Below, one piece after another: positions 9,685 to 20,895 of a stretch of DNA of 64,000 bases. The stretch spans positions 1 through 64,000 of the forward strand of contig CACLJX010000003.1 in NCBI GenBank assembly GCA_902607435.1, given 5' to 3'. This stretch comes from an uncultured Alphaproteobacteria bacterium (GTDB lineage: Bacteria > Pseudomonadota > Alphaproteobacteria > HIMB59 > GCA-002718135). The translations under genes were made by a program, and so were the position numbers. The stretch's first letter is position 1. Every line of letters begins with the position of its first letter. Under the pieces are notes generated by a model. The model worked only from the letters and a program-made list of their open reading frames with translations. It did not search any database and was not told the origin of the DNA.

Positions 9685-11424
9685 ATGGGAGATCAAAAAA
9701 ATTTATTTTTAGCTATTGGATTATCTGTTGCTATTATCATTATATTTCAATTTTTATTTCCACAACAAACTGCAATGTCTCCTCAAATTCAAAATGAGAC
9801 CACTCAAATACAACCATCAACCTCCATTGATCAAACTCAACAAATAAGTGAAGGCATTACAAAAACTAAAGAAGAAATTATTACATTAAATAATCGTGTT
9901 TCTATTAATACACCTTCCCTTAAAGGTTCTATTAATCTAAGAGGTGCAATTTTAGATGATTTAGTTTTATTAAATTATAATGAATCTCTGGATAAGAATT
10001 CAAAAAAAATTAATCTTTTCTTACCTGATCAAACAGCTAATCCTTATTTTATTGAATTAGGTTGGAAATCACTTGCAAATGATTCAACTCATACCCCTTT
10101 ACCAGATTTAAACTCAGAGTGGAATACAACTTCAACCTCCTTAACTCCAAACTCTCCTATTACATTAAATTGGACTAATAAAGACAATATAACTTTTAAA
10201 ATTCGTTTTGAAGTTGATGAAAATTATTTATTTCAAGTAACACAAGAAATTGAAAATAATAGCACAAAAACTTTAGAAGTTTTTCCTTACAGATTGATAA
10301 AAAGAATTAATTTACCCGATACAATTAATTTTTTCATACTACATGAAGGATTAATTAGCTTATTTAATGATGAGTTATTAGAAAAAAAATACAAACATTT
10401 ATCTGCTGATTGTTCAGTAACTCAACAAATAAAAAAAATATTTTGTGATCAAAAAGCCACAGGAGGTTGGTTAGGTTTTACTGATAAATATTGGATGTCG
10501 GCATTAATTCCAGATCAAAATGAATCAATAAATGTTAATTATCGACACAATAATAATGGTAGAGATAATTTCCGAGCTGGTTATGCAGGACAAATAGTTA
10601 ACATTCAACCTGGTACAAATCATAAGTATACAGGCAAAATATTTGCAGGAGCTAAAGTATTAAAAATACTAAAAAAGTATCAAAAAATACATAATATTAC
10701 ACGTTTTGATGATGCTATAGATTGGGGGTGGTTTAGTTTTTTAACTAAACCAATTTTTATAGCAATCAATTGGTTTTATGGTCATGCTGGTAATTTTGGT
10801 ATTGCCATTATTGCTTTTACTTTTTTAATGCGATTAATATTGTTTCCACTTGCACACACCTCCTTTAAATCTATGGCTAAGATGAAAAAACTTCAACCAG
10901 AAATGCAAAGATTGAAAGAAACTTATCCAGATGATCGACAAAAAATGCAACAAGCCTTGATGGCTCTTTATAAAAAAGAGGGAGCCAATCCTATTGCTGG
11001 TTGTTTGCCTATTGTGGTTCAAATACCAATCTTTTTCTCTTTATATAAAGTTCTATTTGTTACGATTGAAATGTACCATGCCCCTTTTTATGGATGGATT
11101 CATGATCTCTCAGCTCCTGATCCTTTGGGTTTGCTAACTTTATTTGGTCTTATTAAATGGAATGTTCCAGATATTCTTTCACTTATTAATATTGGCATAC
11201 TCCCTATTTTTATGGGTTTTACCATGTGGTTGCAACAAAAACTAAATCCCGCACCTGCTGATCCCACACAAGCAAGAATTTTTGCTATACTTCCTTTTGT
11301 GTTTACTTTCATATTAGCAGGTTTTGCAGCCGGTCTTGTACTTTATTGGGCAGTCAATAATATTTTGTCAATTTCTCAACAGTGGTTAATTCAAAGAAAA
11401 ATTTTAGCTAAAAAAAATGACTGA
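9685..11424 (+). CDS. yidC: Membrane protein insertase YidC
   Basis: YidC periplasmic domain plus KMKKLQPEMQRLKETYPDDRQKMQQALMALYKKEGANPIAGCLPIVVQIPIFFSLYKVL. Confidence 0.97.
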   Translation: MGDQKNLFLAIGLSVAIIIIFQFLFPQQTAMSPQIQNETTQIQPSTSIDQTQQISEGITKTKEEIITLNNRVSINTPSLKGSINLRGAILDDLVLLNYNESLDKNSKKINLFLPDQTANPYFIELGWKSLANDSTHTPLPDLNSEWNTTSTSLTPNSPITLNWTNKDNITFKIRFEVDENYLFQVTQEIENNSTKTLEVFPYRLIKRINLPDTINFFILHEGLISLFNDELLEKKYKHLSADCSVTQQIKKIFCDQKATGGWLGFTDKYWMSALIPDQNESINVNYRHNNNGRDNFRAGYAGQIVNIQPGTNHKYTGKIFAGAKVLKILKKYQKIHNITRFDDAIDWGWFSFLTKPIFIAINWFYGHAGNFGIAIIAFTFLMRLILFPLAHTSFKSMAKMKKLQPEMQRLKETYPDDRQKMQQALMALYKKEGANPIAGCLPIVVQIPIFFSLYKVLFVTIEMYHAPFYGWIHDLSAPDPLGLLTLFGLIKWNVPDILSLINIGILPIFMGFTMWLQQKLNPAPADPTQARIFAILPFVFTFILAGFAAGLVLYWAVNNILSISQQWLIQRKILAKKND

Positions 11425-12046
11425 TGCTAGTCGCTTCTTAAATATTTTTTTTTCTAAAAATAATTTTATTGGTTCTTTTAACGAAGTACAAAATATCCCA
11501 AATAAACATCTACCAGAATGTTGCTTTTTAGGACGCTCCAATGTTGGTAAATCAAGTATAATTAACGCAATAACAAAATCTAAAAAACTAGCCAAAACTA
11601 GTAAAACACCAGGAAGAACTCAGGCAGTAAATTTATTTGAAATAAACAAAAAAATAAATATTGTTGATTTGCCTGGTTATGGTTATGCTAAGATTTCAAT
11701 AAATATTCGTGATCAACTTCAACATTTAACTAAGTCCTATCTAACACAAAGAAATAATTTAAAAAAAATTTTTATTTTAATAGATTGTAAGTTAGGAATA
11801 AAAAATTTAGATATTTACAATTTTGATTTTATTGCAAATTCAAATAAGCTTTTTTCTATAATATTAACTAAGATTGATAAAAACTCTAAAAATTTTATAA
11901 ATGAACAAAAAAATTCACTTTTTTCTTTAATGAAGAATTACCCAAACAATTTTTCTAATATTTATGTTTCTAGCAGCAATAAAAATATAGGAATATTAGA
12001 TATACAAAAAGATATATATAATTTATCAAAAAACTATGAAATTTGA
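11417..12046 (+). CDS. engB: Ribosome biogenesis GTP-binding protein YihA/YsxC
   Basis: FLGRSNVGKSSIINAI, KTPGRTQAVNLFEI, DLPGYGYAK. Confidence 0.96.
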   Translation: MTDASRFLNIFFSKNNFIGSFNEVQNIPNKHLPECCFLGRSNVGKSSIINAITKSKKLAKTSKTPGRTQAVNLFEINKKINIVDLPGYGYAKISINIRDQLQHLTKSYLTQRNNLKKIFILIDCKLGIKNLDIYNFDFIANSNKLFSIILTKIDKNSKNFINEQKNSLFSLMKNYPNNFSNIYVSSSNKNIGILDIQKDIYNLSKNYEI

Positions 12047-12947
12047 TTTTTTGTCAGAAAGTGATCAAGCGTATTATATTCACAAAGCATCAACTCTTGT
12101 TGAAGCTTTGCCTTATATTCGTGAACATACTGGAAAAAACATAGTTATTAAATACGGTGGTCACGCAATGGGAGAGCCCAAACTTGCTAAAAATTTTTCA
12201 AAAGATATTGCCCTTTTAAAAGAGATTGGAATTAAACCTATCATTGTTCATGGTGGTGGTCCTCAAATTGGACAAATGTTAAAGAATAAAAATATTAAAA
12301 GCAATTTTATTGAAGGATTGCGTGTTACCGATATAGAAACTGTAAAGATTGTTGAAAAAGTTCTTTCTCAAGAAATAAATAAACAAATTGTTGATAACAT
12401 CAATGTTACTGGAGGAAAAGCTTTCGGAATTTCAGGACATCAGCAGGGTTTAATTAGCGCTGAAAAAATCCAAATGATAGTCAAAGAAAGTGATTCAAAT
12501 ATTGAAAAATTATTAGATTTAGGTTTTGTTGGCAAACCAACCAGTGTAAATTCAAAAATTATTGAGGATAAAATCAAAGAAGGATTAATCCCTGTTATTG
12601 CTCCTCTAGGTAGGGATAAAAACAAGAATATTTACAATATCAATGCTGATACTGTTGCAGGAATTATAGCTGGAACAATGAAAGCAAGTAAATTACTTTT
12701 GTTAACTGATGTAGCGGGAATACTGGATCAAGAAAAAAAACTAATACCATCTTTATCTGTCAATGAAGCAAAAAAAATTGTTAACAAAGATTTTATTAGT
12801 GGTGGAATGAAACCTAAAATTCAAACATGTATTGATGCTATTGATCAAGGTGTCAAACAAGCAACAATATTAGATGGTCGCATTCCTCATTCTTTAATTT
12901 TAGAATTATTTACAGAACATGGTATAGGAACACAAATTTACTCCTAA
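12036..12947 (+). CDS. argB: Acetylglutamate kinase
   Basis: IVIKYGGHAM, PIIVHGGGPQI, GGMKPKIQTCIDAI. Confidence 0.97.
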   Translation: MKFDFLSESDQAYYIHKASTLVEALPYIREHTGKNIVIKYGGHAMGEPKLAKNFSKDIALLKEIGIKPIIVHGGGPQIGQMLKNKNIKSNFIEGLRVTDIETVKIVEKVLSQEINKQIVDNINVTGGKAFGISGHQQGLISAEKIQMIVKESDSNIEKLLDLGFVGKPTSVNSKIIEDKIKEGLIPVIAPLGRDKNKNIYNINADTVAGIIAGTMKASKLLLLTDVAGILDQEKKLIPSLSVNEAKKIVNKDFISGGMKPKIQTCIDAIDQGVKQATILDGRIPHSLILELFTEHGIGTQIYS

Positions 12948-12952
12948 ACATA

Positions 12953-13627
12953 ATGCTGCAAAATAATAAAATTGATACCTGGATATTTGATTTGGATAAT
13001 ACACTCTACTCAGCGGATAGTGGTATTTTTCAACAAGTGCACAAATTGATGGGAAAATTTATTGTAGAACATTTAAAGGTCGATATAAATAAAGCAAAAA
13101 ACATACAACGTAGATACTATAAACAACATGGTACAACTCTAAGAGGTTTAATGGATAATCATGGCATAGATCCTGATTCTTTTTTAGAAGAGGTTCATAA
13201 TTTAGATTATTCTATAGTTAGTCCTAATTTGAAACTAGCAAAGAATTTAGAGAATTTAAATGGAAAAAAATTTATTTTTACAAATGCAAATAAAAAACAC
13301 GCTGATATTATATTAGATAAACTACAAATAACTAATCTATTTGAAGGAATATTTGATATTAAAATGGCAAATTATATTCCTAAGCCCGAAATTCAAACAT
13401 ATGAAAAACTGATAGAAACATATAATATAAATCCAAACAAAACGATTATGTTTGATGATATAGCAAAAAATCTTGTCCCCGCATCCAAAATAGGATTCAC
13501 AACTGTATGGATTGATGTTGGTCATGAAAATTTTAGTGATGATATAGCTTCTTCTAAAAAATATTTAGATCATCAAACAAAAGATTTATCTAATTGGTTA
13601 AGTAATATCAATATGAGGTCAACATGA
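12953..13627 (+). CDS. HAD hydrolase, pyrimidine 5'-nucleotidase-like
   Basis: WIFDLDNTLYSADSGIF, FTNANKKHA, KTIMFDDIAKNLVPA. Confidence 0.88.
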   Translation: MLQNNKIDTWIFDLDNTLYSADSGIFQQVHKLMGKFIVEHLKVDINKAKNIQRRYYKQHGTTLRGLMDNHGIDPDSFLEEVHNLDYSIVSPNLKLAKNLENLNGKKFIFTNANKKHADIILDKLQITNLFEGIFDIKMANYIPKPEIQTYEKLIETYNINPNKTIMFDDIAKNLVPASKIGFTTVWIDVGHENFSDDIASSKKYLDHQTKDLSNWLSNINMRST

Positions 13628-14454
13628 GTAATGCTGAAAAAATTATAAATGATGCTTGGGAAAATAAGGATATAATCACTCAAAATTCTGAAGAATCAAT
13701 AATTAATGCAATAAATCAAATAATTGAAGATCTAGATCAAGGAAAAGCACGCGTAGCAGAAAAGATTAATGGAAAGTGGATTACTCACCAACATATTAAA
13801 AAAGCTATAATGTTAAGTTTCAAAATCCATGGAATGGAAGCTTTGTCAGGACCTTATAGTTCTTGGTATGACAAAGCTCATCTGGTCAAAGGAAAAACTG
13901 CAGGGTGGACCAAAGAAGATTTTGTAAAAGCTGGTTTTAGAATGGTTCCTAATACGCCTGTAAGAAAAGGATCTTACATTGCTAAGAATGTTGTTCTGAT
14001 GCCATGCTTTATTAATATAGGAGCATACATTGGATCTGGAACTATGATGGATACATTTTCAAGGGCTGGGTCTTGCTGCCAAATTGGGAAGAACTGTCAC
14101 ATATCAGCAGGAAGTGGAGTTGGGGGTGTGCTAGAACCTGCTCAAGCTCTTCCAACAATAATTGAAGACAACGTTTTTCTTGGAGCAATGTCAGAAGTTG
14201 TTGAAGGTGTAATTGTAGGTGAAGGGTCAGTGCTTAGCATGGGTATGTGTATCGGACAATCAACAAAAATCGTTGATAGAAAAACTGGCGAGACTACATA
14301 TGGGAAAATACCACCTTATTCTGTTCTTGTACCTGGTTCATTGCCAGATAAAAAAAATCCTATGGCACCCTCATTAAATTGTGCCGTTATAATTAAACAA
14401 GTTGATGAAAAAACAAGATCAAAAACATCTATTAATGATTTATTACGTGACTGA
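13624..14454 (+). CDS. dapD: 2,3,4,5-tetrahydropyridine-2,6-dicarboxylate N-succinyltransferase
   Basis: FRMVPNTPVRKGSYIAKNVVLMPCFINIGAYIGSGTMMDTFSRAGSCCQIGKN. Confidence 0.97.
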   Translation: MSNAEKIINDAWENKDIITQNSEESIINAINQIIEDLDQGKARVAEKINGKWITHQHIKKAIMLSFKIHGMEALSGPYSSWYDKAHLVKGKTAGWTKEDFVKAGFRMVPNTPVRKGSYIAKNVVLMPCFINIGAYIGSGTMMDTFSRAGSCCQIGKNCHISAGSGVGGVLEPAQALPTIIEDNVFLGAMSEVVEGVIVGEGSVLSMGMCIGQSTKIVDRKTGETTYGKIPPYSVLVPGSLPDKKNPMAPSLNCAVIIKQVDEKTRSKTSINDLLRD

Positions 14455-15635
14455 TGAATAATATAAATTTTGACCCAATAGAATTAACTCAAGCCTTAGT
14501 AAGGTGTCAAAGTGTTACGCCAGCTGATAATGGCGCCCTTGATATTGTAGAAAATCATTTAACTCATTTAGGTTTTCTATGTACTCGACTTCCTTTTTCT
14601 GAGATTAATTATGATGACATTGATAATTTATTTTCAAGTATTGGTTCAACAGGAAAAAATTTAGCTTTTGCAGGACACACAGATGTTGTACCGCCTGGAA
14701 ATGAATCATCTTGGAAATACCCGCCATTTTCAGCAACTATAGACGGAGATAAGTTATATGGAAGAGGATCTGAAGACATGAAAAGTAATATTGCATGCTT
14801 CATTTCAGCTACAAATGATTTTATTAATAAACATGGCAGAGATTTTAATGGACAAATATCATTTATTATAACTGGTGATGAAGAAAAAAAAGCTGTTAAC
14901 GGAACAATCAAAATGATGGAGTGGGCTAAGAAAAATAACATAACCTTTAATCATTGTATTGTCGGTGAACCAACTTCAAATAAACAAATGGGCGACAAAA
15001 TAAAGATTGGAAGAAGAGGTTCAATTAGTTTTTTTTTGACAGTAAAAGGTGTACAAGGTCATACCGCTAGTTCTCATCGTGCAGAAAATCCAGCGCATCA
15101 TCTAATTACTATGTTACAAAAAATTATTTCTACACCCTTAGATTCAGGCAATGAATACTTTCTTCCAAGCTCTATCCAAATACCAACTTTTGACATTAGC
15201 AATCCTGCAGTAAATGTAATTCCTGAAACAGCAAGAGCTACAATCAATATTCGCTTTAATGACCAGCATACTAGTGAGAGTTTAATAAAATGGATGCAAA
15301 AACATATTGACGAAATATTTAAACCTTTGGAAAATGCTAGTTGCACATTTACTTGTGATGAAACTGGTGAATCTTTTCTAACTAAGCCTGGAGAATTGAC
15401 TACATTAATGTCAAAATCAATTTCAGAAGTAACCGGCCAAAATATAGAACCTGAGCTAGCCACAGATGGAGGAACTTCTGATGCACGGTTTATAAAGGAT
15501 TATTGCGAGGTAGCAGAACTTGGAATTAGAAATCAAACATTACATCAAGTAGATGAATTTGTATATCTATCTGACATAGAAGAATTAAAAAAAATTTATT
15601 TTCGAATAATTGAAAACTATTTTGAAAAAAATTAA
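14454..15635 (+). CDS. dapE: Succinyl-diaminopimelate desuccinylase
   Basis: NLAFAGHTDVVPPG, YGRGSEDMKS, TGDEEKKAVNGT; follows dapD. Confidence 0.96.
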   Translation: MNNINFDPIELTQALVRCQSVTPADNGALDIVENHLTHLGFLCTRLPFSEINYDDIDNLFSSIGSTGKNLAFAGHTDVVPPGNESSWKYPPFSATIDGDKLYGRGSEDMKSNIACFISATNDFINKHGRDFNGQISFIITGDEEKKAVNGTIKMMEWAKKNNITFNHCIVGEPTSNKQMGDKIKIGRRGSISFFLTVKGVQGHTASSHRAENPAHHLITMLQKIISTPLDSGNEYFLPSSIQIPTFDISNPAVNVIPETARATINIRFNDQHTSESLIKWMQKHIDEIFKPLENASCTFTCDETGESFLTKPGELTTLMSKSISEVTGQNIEPELATDGGTSDARFIKDYCEVAELGIRNQTLHQVDEFVYLSDIEELKKIYFRIIENYFEKN

Positions 15636-16567
15636 TAACCTTTAACAAGATTTATATCATTTTTTATTCTGCCATTTTTTAAATATTCACAATATTTAGA
15701 ATACATATATTCCACTGCTGTATCTATTGCTGTTATACTAGCAATATGAGGAGTAATGATCACATTAGACATTTTCCACAATGGATTTGATTTTAAAAGT
15801 GGTTCTTTCTCAAATACATCTAAAGATACATAAAATTGTTTGTTTTTTTTTAAATGTATAGTTAAGTCTTTCTCATTTAACGTAGACCCTCTACCTACAT
15901 TGATTAATAATGATTTTTTTTTCATTGCCCGTAAAAAAAATTTATTAATCATATGTTTAGTTTCTTGAGTAGAAGGAAGCATGTTGACAACTACATTACT
16001 ATTATGAAGAAATTTCTTTAAATTATTTTTATTATATAAAACCGGAAAAGAATAATTTTTTATTGGTTTTGAGTATTTAAAACCAATGACATTATATCCA
16101 AGTTTTTTTAATTGACTACTAGTAAATGAACCCAAAAAACCAAGGCCAAGAATGCCAATTGTTATATCTTGATTTAGAATAGGCTCTATGTCTTCTATCC
16201 ATTTTTTTCTCTGTTGCGCATTTAGGTATGTATTTAAATTCAATTGATAAAATAATAGTTGTGATAAAACATGATTTGCCATTCTTTCTGCCATAACTTT
16301 GTCTTTAAGTCTTATGATTGGTTGACTGCGATAATTGGAAAGATTTAAGATATGATCAACTCCAGCTCCTAGTGAAAATAAAACTTTTACATTTTTCATT
16401 TCTTTTAAAATATTATTTGGTAAGTTCCAAATAATAGCAAATTTTATTTTTGATAAATGTGGTTTATCTTGAAGAGTAAATATTTTTTCATTCTTAAACT
16501 TTTTCTTTATTTCAATAAACCACTGATTTTGATTATGCCATGGACAGTAAAAAAGTATACTCATCAA
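15632..16567 (-). CDS. D-2-hydroxyacid dehydrogenase, glyoxylate/hydroxypyruvate reductase A-like
   Basis: GILGLGFLGSFTSSQLKKLGYNVIGF, LINVGRGSTLNEKDL, PHIASITA. Confidence 0.88.
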   Translation of the reverse strand: MMSILFYCPWHNQNQWFIEIKKKFKNEKIFTLQDKPHLSKIKFAIIWNLPNNILKEMKNVKVLFSLGAGVDHILNLSNYRSQPIIRLKDKVMAERMANHVLSQLLFYQLNLNTYLNAQQRKKWIEDIEPILNQDITIGILGLGFLGSFTSSQLKKLGYNVIGFKYSKPIKNYSFPVLYNKNNLKKFLHNSNVVVNMLPSTQETKHMINKFFLRAMKKKSLLINVGRGSTLNEKDLTIHLKKNKQFYVSLDVFEKEPLLKSNPLWKMSNVIITPHIASITAIDTAVEYMYSKYCEYLKNGRIKNDINLVKGY

Positions 16568-16570
16568 TAA

Positions 16571-17671
16571 TTAATTATTTATTAAAGAAAGATATTTTTT
16601 TGAAACAATTTCCCAAGTAAATTCTTCAACGGCTCGTTTTTTAGCATTTGATCCTAAAAGGTTTAGTTTTTCTTTATTAGACAATAAGTTATAAAGTACA
16701 GAACTAAAATCTGCTTCGTCATTAACAATTAAACCTGTTTTTTCATGCAATACTGCCTCAGGCGTCCCTCCTATATTTGATGCAATTGAAGGAACACCAA
16801 AAAATGCTGCTTCTAAATAAGCAATGCCAAATCCTTCAATAGATCTATTATTGCTTTCATCCAATGTTGGCATAACCATTAAATCAGAATTTTCATATAA
16901 ATATTTTTTTTGTTTATCAGTTAATATACCAGTAAAATTAACATTTTTATCTAAATCAGATTTTTTAATAATTTTTTTTAAATTTGATTTTTCAATTCCT
17001 TCTCCTGCTATTAAATACTTAATTTCAGGAAATTTTTGTCTCAATTTTTTTAAAGCTTCTAAAATCTTAATATGCCCTTTTCTTTTTTCTAATCTTGAAA
17101 GCGTAATTAAAACGGGTTCACCTGAAATTTGCATAAATTTATCAGATTGAACTACTCTTAAATCTTCTGCTCCAGGGTAAACAAATTTTATTTGACCCTT
17201 ATCTTGAATAATATTTTTTATAAGATTAGTAGTATAATTTGAGTTAGGAATGATTGTTGTTACCTTTTCAAGTGTATTAGTGATACGTTTTAATTTACTT
17301 GCTTTGTCTGATAAAAGTTCATTACCATGAGCTAAACATGCTACAGGAATTTTTTTGACATTTAGGTAATCAACAACAAGTTCCAAACTTTTCCAAGTAT
17401 CAGCTAAAACTAATTTAACTTGAGTGGATTCGATAAAAGTTTTTAATTCTTTAATTTTTTTTCGTCGTCGAAAAAATTTTAAACCAGCAAATCTTCTGAT
17501 TAAAATAATATCTTTATATTTGTTATCATAAATAGCATCATTAATAATATTATGACGATCAGCAAATACAATTACTTTATTTTTTTTTCCTAAACTTAAA
17601 GCAAGATTGCTAACTAAGGATTCAATTCCTCCAACTCTACTAGGAAAACACTGGGTGAGAATAATATACAT
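16571..17671 (-). CDS. Glycosyltransferase family 4
   Basis: FPSRVGGIESLVSNLA, LSRLEKRKGH, EGFGIAYLEAAFFGVPSIASNIGGTPEAV. Confidence 0.92.
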   Translation of the reverse strand: MYIILTQCFPSRVGGIESLVSNLALSLGKKNKVIVFADRHNIINDAIYDNKYKDIILIRRFAGLKFFRRRKKIKELKTFIESTQVKLVLADTWKSLELVVDYLNVKKIPVACLAHGNELLSDKASKLKRITNTLEKVTTIIPNSNYTTNLIKNIIQDKGQIKFVYPGAEDLRVVQSDKFMQISGEPVLITLSRLEKRKGHIKILEALKKLRQKFPEIKYLIAGEGIEKSNLKKIIKKSDLDKNVNFTGILTDKQKKYLYENSDLMVMPTLDESNNRSIEGFGIAYLEAAFFGVPSIASNIGGTPEAVLHEKTGLIVNDEADFSSVLYNLLSNKEKLNLLGSNAKKRAVEEFTWEIVSKKYLSLINN

Positions 17672-17760
17672 TATTAAATATTAATTAAAATTTTTGATAA
17701 GCTTACGCAATTATTTTATACCAGTCTACTATAATGAATTTAAATGTAATAACACATTCT

Positions 17761-19518
17761 TTAAAAACTAAGAGGTTGTGTGACTTTTTTTAACCAGCTT
17801 TTCTCTTTAGCATTTAGTTTATCCTTAAGCTTTTCATAAACTTTCCAATGATAATTATTTAACCAAGAAACTTCATCAGAAGATAACATATTGATATTTA
17901 TTAAATCTAGATCTATAGGAGCCCAAGAAATAGTTTCAAATGTTAAATCTGAATCTGATTCCTTGTTTACAATAATTAAATTCTCAGTTCTTATTCCATA
18001 TTCTTTCTTTTTATAATAACCGGGCTCATTTGATAAAATCATTCCTTCTTTTATTATACCATCACTTAAACCTTGTGGTTTTGCAATTCGCTGAGGTCCT
18101 TCATGAACACTTAAAAAGCTTCCTATGCCATGACCTGTTCCATGATCGTAATCACAACCAATTTCTTGCAAACTTTTACGAGCAAGTGAATCCAATGCTG
18201 AACCTTTGGAATTTATATTAAAAATAGTAGTGGCAATGGCTATATGACCTTTTAAAACACGAGTAAAACGATCTTTTTGTTCTTTCGTTGCTTTGCCAAT
18301 AATTACGGTCCTTGTAATATCTGTTGTACCATCAAAATATTGAGCTCCAGAATCAACTAAATAAATTGTATTTTTTTTAAATGAGAAGTTAGATTTATTT
18401 GTTACACGGTAATGAGGCAATGCAGAATGTTCACCAATAGCTGAGATAGTTTCAAAAGATAATGAATAAAATAATTCATTATTTTTTCTAATATCTAATA
18501 AAAACTTTGCAGCATTCATTTCATTGGTTTCACTAATAATCATTTCATTCTTCAGCCAATAAAGAAATTTAGTGATACTTGCTCCATCTCTAATGTTAGC
18601 CTTTCTAGCTCCTGCTAACTCAATATCATTTTTTTGCGCTTTCGGATAATTACATGGATCACTTAAGTATTTAACTGATAATTTATTTTCATGACAAATT
18701 TTATTAAATATAAAAGGTGTTTTTTCTTTATCTATACCTATAATTGACTCTGAAGAAATTGTAGTAATAAAATTTTTAACTTTTTCAAAAGAATGAAAAT
18801 TAACAAAAAGATTTAAATCATCACGTATATTTTCAATCTTTTTTTTATTTATAAATAAATCTACTTTTTTATGAAGACTTATAATTGCATATGCAAAACT
18901 TAGAGGTGTATAGTCAATATCATTACCTCTAATATTTAATAACCATGCTATTGAATCAAGTGCTGTTAATACAAAATAACTAATTTTATTCATTTTTAAA
19001 ATTTGTTGTATTTGCCTTATCTTCTCCTCTGTAGATTTTCCACTATACTTAATATCATGAATAAATACGTTGGATTTAGGAGGTAAAGGTTGGTTCTCCC
19101 ATAATATATCAATTGGATTTTTTTCTAAAAAATTAATTTTTGACTTATAATCTTTGGCTATTTTTTTTATTTTTTCAATATCATTTTTAGAATGCAAGAA
19201 TGGGTCTAATCCAATTATAAAATTTCCTGATGTATTTTTTTTAAGCCAATCCCAAAAATTTTTAAAATGTTGAATTTGAAAAATTTTATTATCAACTTCT
19301 TCTGCTGCTTGAAAAGTATATCTGCCATCAATAAAAATTGCAGCTGAATTCTTTAATATAATTGCCTTTCCAGCAGAGCCTGAAAAATTAGTTACCCATT
19401 TTAATCTCTCCGCATAAGAAGCAATATATTCTCCTAAAAATTCATCAGTTCGATTAATAATAAATATATCTATATTGTTTCTTTTCATCCAAAGTTGGAG
19501 TTTGGATAAATTATTCAT
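17761..19518 (-). CDS. pepP: Xaa-Pro aminopeptidase (M24 family)
   Basis: YLVDSGAQYFDGTTDITRTVIIG, DYDHGTGHGIGSFLSVHEGPQ, ILSNEPGYYKKKEYGIRTENL. Confidence 0.94.
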   Translation of the reverse strand: MNNLSKLQLWMKRNNIDIFIINRTDEFLGEYIASYAERLKWVTNFSGSAGKAIILKNSAAIFIDGRYTFQAAEEVDNKIFQIQHFKNFWDWLKKNTSGNFIIGLDPFLHSKNDIEKIKKIAKDYKSKINFLEKNPIDILWENQPLPPKSNVFIHDIKYSGKSTEEKIRQIQQILKMNKISYFVLTALDSIAWLLNIRGNDIDYTPLSFAYAIISLHKKVDLFINKKKIENIRDDLNLFVNFHSFEKVKNFITTISSESIIGIDKEKTPFIFNKICHENKLSVKYLSDPCNYPKAQKNDIELAGARKANIRDGASITKFLYWLKNEMIISETNEMNAAKFLLDIRKNNELFYSLSFETISAIGEHSALPHYRVTNKSNFSFKKNTIYLVDSGAQYFDGTTDITRTVIIGKATKEQKDRFTRVLKGHIAIATTIFNINSKGSALDSLARKSLQEIGCDYDHGTGHGIGSFLSVHEGPQRIAKPQGLSDGIIKEGMILSNEPGYYKKKEYGIRTENLIIVNKESDSDLTFETISWAPIDLDLININMLSSDEVSWLNNYHWKVYEKLKDKLNAKEKSWLKKVTQPLSF

Positions 19519-20494
19519 AGTCTTGATTCACAATTGATGAAAAAAAATTATAATCTATATTTCCACCTGAAATCATTACAACAACATTTTTATTTTTGAT
19601 ATCTACTTTATTAAAAAGTAAAGCAGTTGCTGCTACTGCGCCACCAGGCTCAGCTATTATTTTTAGATTTTCCGCTAGTTTTATAATTGTTTTTTTTACT
19701 TCTAAATCGCTAACCCCAAAACCTCCACTTAATATTTCTTTATTAATTGCAAAAGTCAAATTACCTGGCTGTGTTGCTAATAAGGCATCACAAATAGATT
19801 GTGAAGATTTATTATTTGATACAATTTTTTTATTTTCAAGAGAAAGTTGTGTATCATTAAATTGTTCTGGTTCTACAGAAAAAATTTTTATATTAGGATA
19901 ATAATGTTTTAAATAAAGCGATGAACCTGAAATTAATCCACCTCCACCACAACAACACAGATACATATCTGGTGTAATATTTTCTAACCTTAATTGTTCT
20001 ACAATTTCTTTTCCAACAGTCCCTTGGCCAGCTATAATATCTAAATCATCATAAGGTTTAATAATTGTTTTGTTCTCTTTTAATGAAATTTCAGATGCAA
20101 TTTTTTCCCTATTTTCATGCAACGGATCATATAAAATAACCTTTGCACCATATTTTTTTGTATTCTCAATTTTTATTTTAGGTGCATTTTTCGGCATTAC
20201 AATTGTTGCTGGAATTCCATAATAATTTGACACATATGCTACGGCTTGAGCATGATTCCCAGATGAATAAGAAATTATACCATTAGTTTTTTCTTCATTA
20301 GATAATTGAGAAATTTTATTACTAGCTCCTCTTATTTTAAAAGATCCTGTCTTCTGTAGATTTTCTAATTTAAAGTAAACTTTAGAATTTGTACTATTAT
20401 TGATTGTTTCATTGCTTATAAGGGGTGTTTTCATAATTAAAGATCTAATTCTTTCATAAGCTTTATCAATTTCGTCAAATGTTAATATTTCCAT
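19511..20494 (-). CDS. Threonine/serine dehydratase, PLP fold-type II
   Basis: FKLENLQKTGSFKIRGASNKI, SSGNHAQAVAYVSNYYGIPATIVMPKNAP, CCGGGGLISG. Confidence 0.92.
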   Translation of the reverse strand: MEILTFDEIDKAYERIRSLIMKTPLISNETINNSTNSKVYFKLENLQKTGSFKIRGASNKISQLSNEEKTNGIISYSSGNHAQAVAYVSNYYGIPATIVMPKNAPKIKIENTKKYGAKVILYDPLHENREKIASEISLKENKTIIKPYDDLDIIAGQGTVGKEIVEQLRLENITPDMYLCCCGGGGLISGSSLYLKHYYPNIKIFSVEPEQFNDTQLSLENKKIVSNNKSSQSICDALLATQPGNLTFAINKEILSGGFGVSDLEVKKTIIKLAENLKIIAEPGGAVAATALLFNKVDIKNKNVVVMISGGNIDYNFFSSIVNQDYE

Positions 20495-20574
20495 GGTGTT
20501 CTTTTATGTCTCCATTCCATATATCTCAACTAGTTTTATTGAATATAGTTATAAAAGAATATATTTTATTTGAT

Positions 20575-20844
20575 ATGAATAATGAAAATATTACATCACC
20601 TTGTATCAGTGTTTGCAAAACCGACCCAGTGACAGATTATTGTTATGGTTGTGGAAGAACAACTGAAGATAAAATAATGTGGAAAAATCCTGATACACCA
20701 GATGAATGGAAAAAATCTAATCTTAAATTAACTAGAAGTAGATTAAATGGATGGCAACAAAAAGCATGGGATAAATCTTACGCTTTTAAAAAAGAAACGG
20801 GAATATCACTTCTTAAACAAAAATTATTACAGCAAAAAAAATAA
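20575..20844 (+). CDS. DUF1289 domain protein
   Basis: CISVCKTDPVTDYCYGCGRTTEDKIMWKN cysteine motif; 20575 start preferred over track start 20479. Confidence 0.8.
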   Translation: MNNENITSPCISVCKTDPVTDYCYGCGRTTEDKIMWKNPDTPDEWKKSNLKLTRSRLNGWQQKAWDKSYAFKKETGISLLKQKLLQQKK

Positions 20845-20895
20845 ATGTTTATTCTAGATAAATTAGTATAAAATAATTTTTTTTAAGGAGCTAAT